64,000 nt of DNA from Clostridia bacterium (GTDB taxonomy: Bacteria > Bacillota > Clostridia > Christensenellales > CAG-138). The stretch covers positions 1 to 64,000 of the forward strand of contig JAFOTD010000008.1 of NCBI GenBank assembly GCA_017388175.1, written 5' to 3'. The notes under the pieces are model-generated. The model saw only the letters and a program-made list of their open reading frames with translations. It did no database searches and was not told the DNA's origin. Positions within the stretch are counted from its first letter, which is position 1; each line of letters begins with the position of its first letter. Below, in pieces: positions 58,591-64,000 of this stretch. The translations under genes and the position numbers were made by a program.

Positions 58591-58796
58591 AGCCTTCCCC
58601 TTTGAGGGGAAGGTGGTCCCGAAGGGATCGGATGAGGTGGACACGCAAAAAAGCGTAAGCTTTTGCGGATGAATGAAACAGATTTCTTTACACCTCATCC
58701 GCCTAACGGCGAACACGCTCCGCTTGCGCTTCGTTTCAGCGGAGCCGTCGCGCGTTTGATCGCGCGTCGCCATCTCTTCTCCTCAAGGAGAAGGCA
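58591..58796. mobile_element. MITE-like palindromic element
   Basis: About 205 bp without coding capacity. The ends are imperfect inverted repeats: GCCTTCCCCTTTGAGGGGAA at the left, CTTCTCCTCAAGGAGAAGGC at the right, each itself a small hairpin. Inside, CGGATGAGGTG (58629) and CACCTCATCCG (58691) are a perfect inverted pair. From memory, similar sequences are scattered in many clostridial genomes. Confidence 0.6.
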
Positions 58797-58872
58797 AAAA
58801 GACATGATAGGGTAAAGAAACTGCGCCTTAGGGAAAAGAGTAATTTTCAAACGATAGTATCGGGAGGCACGT

Positions 58873-60951
58873 ATGGATCCGAAGTATGAACCGCTGTTCA
58901 CGCCGTGGAAGGTCGGAAACGTCACGATCAAAAACCGCGTCGTGATGCTGCCCATGGAGGGCACGAATATGATCCAGTGGGAGGCAAAGACCGGCTACGT
59001 TCTGGGCATCGACAGGTTCTATGAGGACCGCCGCAGCGAGAACGTCGGCCTGTTCATTCCGGGACTGATCCCGCTGATTTCCATCGTCGGTAAAAAATGG
59101 GTCTATCGTCATCCCGAGGTATTTGAAAAGGTCCGCCCGATCATCGACGGAATCCACAACAGCGGCGCGAAGGTCTTTTTCCAGATCAGCGCGGGCAGCG
59201 GACGCTCGATGCTGCTGCCGCCGATTTTGAAGCCGTTTATCAAAAAGGGCGTGCTGAAAACGCTCGCCTCGCCGGTGCTGGCAAGCAAGTGGTGGTGGTC
59301 CGCGCCGGATCCGGACGAGCCGAACGTGTGGGATCCTTCGGTGAAGATGGATCATTTTACCGACAAGATGATCGAAAAATTCATCTATGCCTTCGGACAG
59401 ACGGCGAAAAGGTGCAAGGAGATCGGCTGCGACGGCGTGGAGATCCATGCGGTGCACGAAGGGTATCTTCTGGACCAGTTTTCCATGCCGTACACGAACC
59501 ACCGGACCGATCGGTACGGCGGCAGCCTCGAAAACCGCCTGCGCTTTGCCTGCGACATCGTCAAAGAGATCAAAAAGGTCTGCGGCGCGGACTTTCCCGT
59601 GTCGCTCCGCTATTCCGTGCGCTCCATGACGCGCGGGTTCAACGAGGGCGCGGTCCCGGGCGAGGAATTCACGGAGGTCGGGCGCACGAAAGAGGAATCC
59701 GAAAAAGCGATCAGAATTTTAGAGGACGCGGGCTACGACATGTTCAACTGCGACAACGGCACCTATGACGCGTGGTTCTGGGCGCATCCGCCGGTGTACG
59801 CGCCGCTGAACATGAATCTAAAGGACGTCGAGCATATCAAGAAATTTACCTCGAAGCCGGTCGTATGCGCTGGACGCATGCAGCCGGACGCGGCGGCGGA
59901 GTCGATCGCCGCGGGCAGAATCGACGCAATGGGCGTCGGGCGGCAGCTTCTGTGCGATCCCGAATACGTCACGAAGATCAAAGAGGGACGGCTCGACGAC
60001 GTGCGTCCCTGCATCGCCTGCCACGGCGCGTGCCTGACGTTCTTCGGTCTGAACGGCAAGGGCACCGACATCGACCCGATGCACGTCGAAATGGGCCGGT
60101 GCGTGCTGAACCCGTGGACGAACAACGAAACGAAATACTCGAAGGCGCCCGCGAAGCATCCGAAGCATATTGCGGTGATCGGCGGCGGCATCGGCGGCAT
60201 GGAGACCGCAATCCAGGCAAGGCTTCGCGGACACACGGTCGATCTCTATGAAAAGACCGACCGGCTCGGCGGCGTGTTCAACGCCGCAGCGGCAATGTCG
60301 TTCAAGGAGAAGGACAAAGAGCTGCTCCATTGGTATCAAAAGCAGCTGAATGCCTGCGGCGCGACGGTGCATCTGAACACGGAGATCACGGACGTCGACG
60401 CGCTCGACGCGGACGTGATCGTGATCGCGACCGGCGCGCACGCAAGGACGCTCCCAATCCCCGGCGCGGAACGGGCGATCACCGCAACGGACTTTCTCGA
60501 CGGCAAGGCGGAGGTCGGCGATCGCGTCGTCATCATCGGCGGCGGGCTGACCGGCTGCGAGATTGCGTACGAGCTTGCGCTGCAGGGAAAGCATCCGTCG
60601 GTCGTCGAAATGACGCCGTACCTCGTCGGCGCGCGCGGCATCTGCATGGCAAATTCATCGATGCTCAAAGAGCTTTTGCGCTTTCACAAGGTCCCGGCGT
60701 ACCTTTCCGCGACGGTTGAGACGATCACGGATGAGGGCGTCGTATTGAACACGCCGGAGGGCAAAAAGGTCGTTCCCGCGGATTCGATCATCCTGTCGGT
60801 CGGCTATACGCCGGACGCGCGCTTTGCGACGCTGAAGGAACGGAAGGGCGGCAAGCCCGTATACTTCGTCGGCGACTGCGACAAGGTAGGCAGCTTAAAG
60901 ACTGTCGTAAAGCAGGCGTATGAGCTTGTGCAGACCATTTCATACCGGTAA
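58873..60951 (+). CDS. OYE-type NADH:flavin oxidoreductase (BaiCD/dienoyl-CoA reductase-like)
   Basis: 692 residues with GGGAGG upstream. The N-terminal 370 residues are the old-yellow-enzyme barrel (FTPWKVGNVTIKNRVVM, VEIHAVHEGYLLDQF, NHRTDRYGGSLENR). The middle CIACHGACL ... CVLN supplies the [4Fe-4S] cysteines, and the C-terminal NAD(P)/FAD domain has IAVIGGGIGGMETA and VVIIGGGLTGCEIA. The family reduces enoyl compounds such as dienoyl-CoA or bile-acid intermediates. First gene of an operon with alcohol and aldehyde dehydrogenases. Confidence 0.9.
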   Translation: MDPKYEPLFTPWKVGNVTIKNRVVMLPMEGTNMIQWEAKTGYVLGIDRFYEDRRSENVGLFIPGLIPLISIVGKKWVYRHPEVFEKVRPIIDGIHNSGAKVFFQISAGSGRSMLLPPILKPFIKKGVLKTLASPVLASKWWWSAPDPDEPNVWDPSVKMDHFTDKMIEKFIYAFGQTAKRCKEIGCDGVEIHAVHEGYLLDQFSMPYTNHRTDRYGGSLENRLRFACDIVKEIKKVCGADFPVSLRYSVRSMTRGFNEGAVPGEEFTEVGRTKEESEKAIRILEDAGYDMFNCDNGTYDAWFWAHPPVYAPLNMNLKDVEHIKKFTSKPVVCAGRMQPDAAAESIAAGRIDAMGVGRQLLCDPEYVTKIKEGRLDDVRPCIACHGACLTFFGLNGKGTDIDPMHVEMGRCVLNPWTNNETKYSKAPAKHPKHIAVIGGGIGGMETAIQARLRGHTVDLYEKTDRLGGVFNAAAAMSFKEKDKELLHWYQKQLNACGATVHLNTEITDVDALDADVIVIATGAHARTLPIPGAERAITATDFLDGKAEVGDRVVIIGGGLTGCEIAYELALQGKHPSVVEMTPYLVGARGICMANSSMLKELLRFHKVPAYLSATVETITDEGVVLNTPEGKKVVPADSIILSVGYTPDARFATLKERKGGKPVYFVGDCDKVGSLKTVVKQAYELVQTISYR

Positions 60952-60963
60952 GGAGGAATCATC

Positions 60964-62172
60964 ATGTCGTTTTATCTGGGAAGAAAAGCGATCCGGAAGG
61001 TGCCGGGCGTGGTGATCAAGGCGGCGCCGCTGCCGAATCCGACGCTTTACGAGGGCTTCGGAAAGCGCGCCGAGGTCGGCGCGATCTGCGAGCAGGCGGG
61101 GTTTAAAACCGCGCTGGTCGTGACGGATCAGACGCTGTTCTCGCTCGGCCTGCATGAAAAGATCACCGCGTCTCTCACGGCGCACGGCGTCGCTTATACG
61201 CTGTTTCACGAGATCGACTCGGAACCCACGGTACGCGTCGTGGACGCCGGCCGCAAAGCGGCGGCCGAGGCGAAAGCGGACTGCGTCGTTGCGCTCGGCG
61301 GCGGTTCGGTTCTGGACAGCGGCAAGATCATCGCGGCGGCCGCGAAGCATCCGAACGCGGCAATCACGCACTATCTGCACAAGTTCGCGTTTGCGGGAAA
61401 CGGCACGCTGCCGATGATCAACGTCCCGAGCACGGCGGGCACCGGCGCGGAATGCACCGTCGGCGCGGTCGTAAAGAACAAGCGCGGCACGAAAAGCTCC
61501 ACGGTCATCATCGGCATGGAGGTCACGGCGGTCATTTTGGACAGCGAGCTTTTGATCGGCGCGCCGCCTGCCGTCACGACGTGGTGCGCGATCGACGCGC
61601 TCTCCCACGGGCTTGAGGGTCTGCTTGCCGACGTCGATTCCTCGGAGGAGGATATCAAAAAAAGCCGGGAATGCGTGCGGCTCGTGATGGAGAACCTGCC
61701 GGTTCTTTTGAAAGACCCGAAGAATATCGAGGCACGGCAGGCGACGCTTCTGGCCGCGCACTACGGCGGCAACGCAATCAACACGCAGCTTGCGGGCTAC
61801 GTGCACGCCTTTGCGCATTCGATCGGCGCGCTGTATCATATCCCGCACGGCAAGGCGATCGCGTGGTGTCTCGTCCCGATCGTCGAGGCGCAGGAAAACA
61901 TCCGGAGCGACGCTTTGAAGGCGCTTGCGGTCTATTGCGGAATCGCGCATGAAGCCGAGGAAGCGGAGGCCGCCGCCGACCGGATGATCCTTGCGCTGAG
62001 ACGCCTTTTGGTTCAGTGCGGGCTGGAAAACGGCTGCAAGCTTTTGAAGCCGGAAGATTACGATCGGCTCGTCGGCATGATCGACGCCGATTCGATCAAC
62101 TACTCGCCGTCGCGCACGTTCAGCGACAGCGAGATTGTAATGCTCTTAGATCAGATCAGGAGGGGGTATTGA
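60964..62172 (+). CDS. Iron-containing alcohol dehydrogenase
   Basis: 402 residues with AAGGAGGAA before the ATG. NAD-binding ALGGGSVLDSGKIIA, PSTAGTGAE, and metal ligands in IDALSHGLEG and HAFAHSIGALYHIPHGKA identify the Fe-ADH group. It starts 12 bp after the reductase gene, and the next gene follows after 1 bp. It probably makes or consumes the aldehyde used by the next enzyme. Confidence 0.9.
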   Translation: MSFYLGRKAIRKVPGVVIKAAPLPNPTLYEGFGKRAEVGAICEQAGFKTALVVTDQTLFSLGLHEKITASLTAHGVAYTLFHEIDSEPTVRVVDAGRKAAAEAKADCVVALGGGSVLDSGKIIAAAAKHPNAAITHYLHKFAFAGNGTLPMINVPSTAGTGAECTVGAVVKNKRGTKSSTVIIGMEVTAVILDSELLIGAPPAVTTWCAIDALSHGLEGLLADVDSSEEDIKKSRECVRLVMENLPVLLKDPKNIEARQATLLAAHYGGNAINTQLAGYVHAFAHSIGALYHIPHGKAIAWCLVPIVEAQENIRSDALKALAVYCGIAHEAEEAEAAADRMILALRRLLVQCGLENGCKLLKPEDYDRLVGMIDADSINYSPSRTFSDSEIVMLLDQIRRGY

Positions 62173-62173
62173 A

Positions 62174-63592
62174 ATGCCGCATACGCAGCAGACCGTCCAC
62201 GCGATCGTGGAAAAACAGCGGGCGTTCTTCCGCACCGGCAAAACGCTTGACGTGAACTTTCGCGTCGAACAGCTCAAAAAGCTGAAAAAGGCGGTGCTCG
62301 ATCACAGAGAAACGCTCGAAGCCGCGCTCTTTGAAGACCTCAACAAAAGCCCGATCGAGGCATATCTTTGCGATCTCGGGCCGGTGATCGTGGAGGTCAA
62401 CGAAATCTTAAAGGGGATCAGAAGATGGGCGCGTCCCGAGCGGCATTTTTCGGGGCTGATGTGCTTTCCGAGCACGTCGACCACGGTCTATAAAATGCCG
62501 TACGGCGTGTCGCTCGTCATTTCGCCGTTCAACTTCCCGATCCTTTTGACGCTCGGCGTGCTCGCCGCAAGCATCTCCGGCGGCAACACCGCGGTGCTCA
62601 AAACGAGCTCAAAATCCGCGGCAAGCACCGAAGCGCTGAAAAAGCTCGTCGCCGACACGTTCCCGCCTGAATACGTGACGGTCGTAGACGGCGGGCACGA
62701 CGTTGCGGACATGTGCCTTGCGGAACGCTTTGACAAGATCTTTTATACCGGCTCGCCCGCCGTCGCGAAGCATGTGCTTTCGGAAGCGTCGAAAAACCTC
62801 ACGTCCGTCGCGCTGGAGCTCGGCGGCGAGACCGGCAACTGGTGCATCGTCCGGAAGGACGCGGATTTACGGGACGCGGCGCGCAAGATCGCGTTTTTCA
62901 AGCTGTGCAACGCGGGCCAGATCTGCATCAACGTCAACCAGATCGCCGTCGCCGAGGAGGTCGCGGACGACTTTCTCAAAGAATTGAAAGCGGAATTCAT
63001 CCGGCAGATCGGTGAAAAGCCCGAGGAGAATCCCGAATACCCGAAGCTGATCACCGAAAAGGTCTATGAAAAATGCGAAACCCTGACCGAACAGTATCGC
63101 GACCGCGTCGTGTTCGGCGGCACGGGCAGCCGCGAAGCCGTGAAATTCGCGCCGACGGTCATTTATCCGGTCGGGGCAGATGAAGATATCGTTCTGCACG
63201 AGCTGTTCTGCCCGCTGCTGCCCGTCGTGCCGTTCAAAGACAGCGAAATCGAATCGCTTTTAACCGTCATCGCCGATCGCGAGCATCCGCTTTCGATGTA
63301 CGTCTTCACGTCCGATAAAAAATGGGCAAAGCGCGTGATGAGAACGCTCCAGTTCGGCGGCGGCTGCATCAACGAGGTCTGCATCCACATGATGGTCAAG
63401 GGCGTGCCGTTCAACGGCACCGGGCATTCCGGCATGGGCGCGTACCACGGCGAATGGGGCTTTAAAGAATTCACGCATCCGCAGACCGTGCTCGTGGGCA
63501 AAACGCGTTGGAATCTGCCTTTAAGAGAGCATCCGTATTCCGGCAAAGCGGGCGAACGGAAGCGGAAGCTTTTAAAATGGTTCGAGCGCTGA
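62174..63592 (+). CDS. Aldehyde dehydrogenase
   Basis: 472 residues, full class-3-type ALDH. SPFNFPILLTLGVLAASISG, the FYTGSPAVAKHVL NAD loop, catalytic Glu in LELGGETGNWCI and catalytic Cys in NAGQICINVNQI are present. The tandem with the Fe-ADH suggests alcohol-aldehyde-acid interconversion. GGAGGGG precedes the ATG and overlaps the ADH end. Confidence 0.9.
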   Translation: MPHTQQTVHAIVEKQRAFFRTGKTLDVNFRVEQLKKLKKAVLDHRETLEAALFEDLNKSPIEAYLCDLGPVIVEVNEILKGIRRWARPERHFSGLMCFPSTSTTVYKMPYGVSLVISPFNFPILLTLGVLAASISGGNTAVLKTSSKSAASTEALKKLVADTFPPEYVTVVDGGHDVADMCLAERFDKIFYTGSPAVAKHVLSEASKNLTSVALELGGETGNWCIVRKDADLRDAARKIAFFKLCNAGQICINVNQIAVAEEVADDFLKELKAEFIRQIGEKPEENPEYPKLITEKVYEKCETLTEQYRDRVVFGGTGSREAVKFAPTVIYPVGADEDIVLHELFCPLLPVVPFKDSEIESLLTVIADREHPLSMYVFTSDKKWAKRVMRTLQFGGGCINEVCIHMMVKGVPFNGTGHSGMGAYHGEWGFKEFTHPQTVLVGKTRWNLPLREHPYSGKAGERKRKLLKWFER

Positions 63593-63605
63593 CAGGGGGC
63601 CGCGT

Positions 63606-64000
63606 ATGAACATACGGTTTGCCGTGGAATCGGACCTTAAAAGGGTCAACGCGCTGAGACGTCAGGTCAACGAGCTGCACGTAAAAGGAAAACCCGAAAT
63701 CTTTAAGCCGGGCTTTCCAAAGGAGCTCGAGGATCACGTCTATACGGTCTTTCGCGATCCGGAACAAAGGATTGCCGTAGCCGAACGGGACGGCGCGCTT
63801 TGCGGGTTTGCCGTGCTGCATCATATCGTCCGGCCGGAAACGCCGTTTATGAAGGTGCGCGACTGTCTGGATATCGACGAATTCTGCGTCGACGCGGCGT
63901 TTCGGAGACAGGGCGTCGGAACGGCGCTGATCGCGTTTGTCCGCGCGTACGCAAAGGAACGCGGCTTTTCGCGCATCGAGCTCAATATGTGGGAATTCAA
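63606..64000 (+). CDS. GNAT acetyltransferase, 3' end outside window
   Basis: ATG at 63606 is 13 bp after the ALDH stop, with GGGGG upstream. The visible 131 residues include DEFCVDAAFRRQGVGTALIA, the acetyl-CoA loop of GNAT enzymes, and end in IELNMWEF at the window edge. Likely the last gene of the dehydrogenase operon; substrate unknown. Confidence 0.8.
   Translation, partial: MNIRFAVESDLKRVNALRRQVNELHVKGKPEIFKPGFPKELEDHVYTVFRDPEQRIAVAERDGALCGFAVLHHIVRPETPFMKVRDCLDIDEFCVDAAFRRQGVGTALIAFVRAYAKERGFSRIELNMWEF

Noticed and set aside
1..64000. Search by eye for tRNA, rRNA and known riboswitches
   Set aside because: No T-loop GGTTCGAATCC-type sequences, rRNA cores or recognised aptamer motifs were seen; a covariance-model scan would be needed to exclude weak cases.

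Overview
The window looks like chromosomal DNA of a Gram-positive, anaerobic, gut-type member of the Clostridia (Bacillota). The evidence is strong AGGAGG-type ribosome sites, TTGACA/TATAAT promoters, a tnpV-type gene, DUF4867 and DUF1284 proteins, ferredoxin-linked flavoproteins and a fused amino-acid ABC transporter. By eye the core genes are GC-rich, while many genes between about 2 and 24 kb are clearly AT-richer. I cannot name the species. No rRNA, tRNA or CRISPR array was seen.

Region 1 (1-24.5 kb) is a defence-rich accessory island. After the end of an MFS transporter gene, the island is bracketed by two same-orientation modules, each with a tnpV-like C-terminus, a 38-codon mini-ORF, a hairpin terminator and a GC-rich structured segment (about 1.0-1.8 and 23.9-24.5 kb). 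Inside are: a restriction-modification-like cluster (two N6-adenine methylase proteins, a GIY-YIG-type helicase, a second GIY-YIG protein, an HNH protein, a DUF4238 protein and membrane proteins); a TIGR02391/HEPN protein; a phosphoesterase; a Phd-Doc toxin-antitoxin operon with a third gene; an operon of leader peptide, small membrane protein and 991-residue protein with a C-terminal HEPN-like R-x4-H motif; a zinc-ribbon protein with three Ltp-type repeats; a SWIM-finger protein; a HipB-HipS-HipT tripartite toxin-antitoxin operon with three operators spaced exactly 41 bp apart; and a class III nucleotidyl-cyclase-like protein.

Region 2 (24.8-38 kb) is metabolic and transport DNA: a PNPOx-ferredoxin fusion, an ABC transporter in which several solute-binding domains are fused to the permease and the ATPase carries an anti-sigma-like C-terminus, a histidine acid phosphatase, two membrane proteins, PreA and glucose-6-phosphate isomerase. 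The isomerase gene is flanked by two copies of a terminator/mini-ORF repeat. A 5'-truncated DUF4867 gene follows.

Region 3 (38-49 kb) is a compact signalling locus: a dCache-HAMP-SpoIIE phosphatase, a lipoprotein, a HAD acid phosphatase, a SARP-like response regulator, a DUF3592 protein, a STAS protein, a possible HATPase-like protein, a PHP phosphoesterase, a STAS-kinase-HATPase fusion and a LytS-like histidine kinase. Four promoters here share a direct repeat of TGTTGGACA with an 11-bp period, placed 8 bp upstream of a -10-like hexamer. This is the geometry used by SARP-type activators, so the regulator and its regulon appear to lie together. I consider this, with the HEPN and HipBST loci, the most interesting content.

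Region 4 (49-64 kb) is ordinary core DNA: AlkD-like DNA glycosylase, hemolysin III protein, MATE pump, a five-gene operon of small enzymes, small P-loop kinases, FAD oxidoreductases, a MITE-like element, and an operon of OYE-type reductase, iron alcohol dehydrogenase and aldehyde dehydrogenase, ending in a GNAT gene cut by the window edge.
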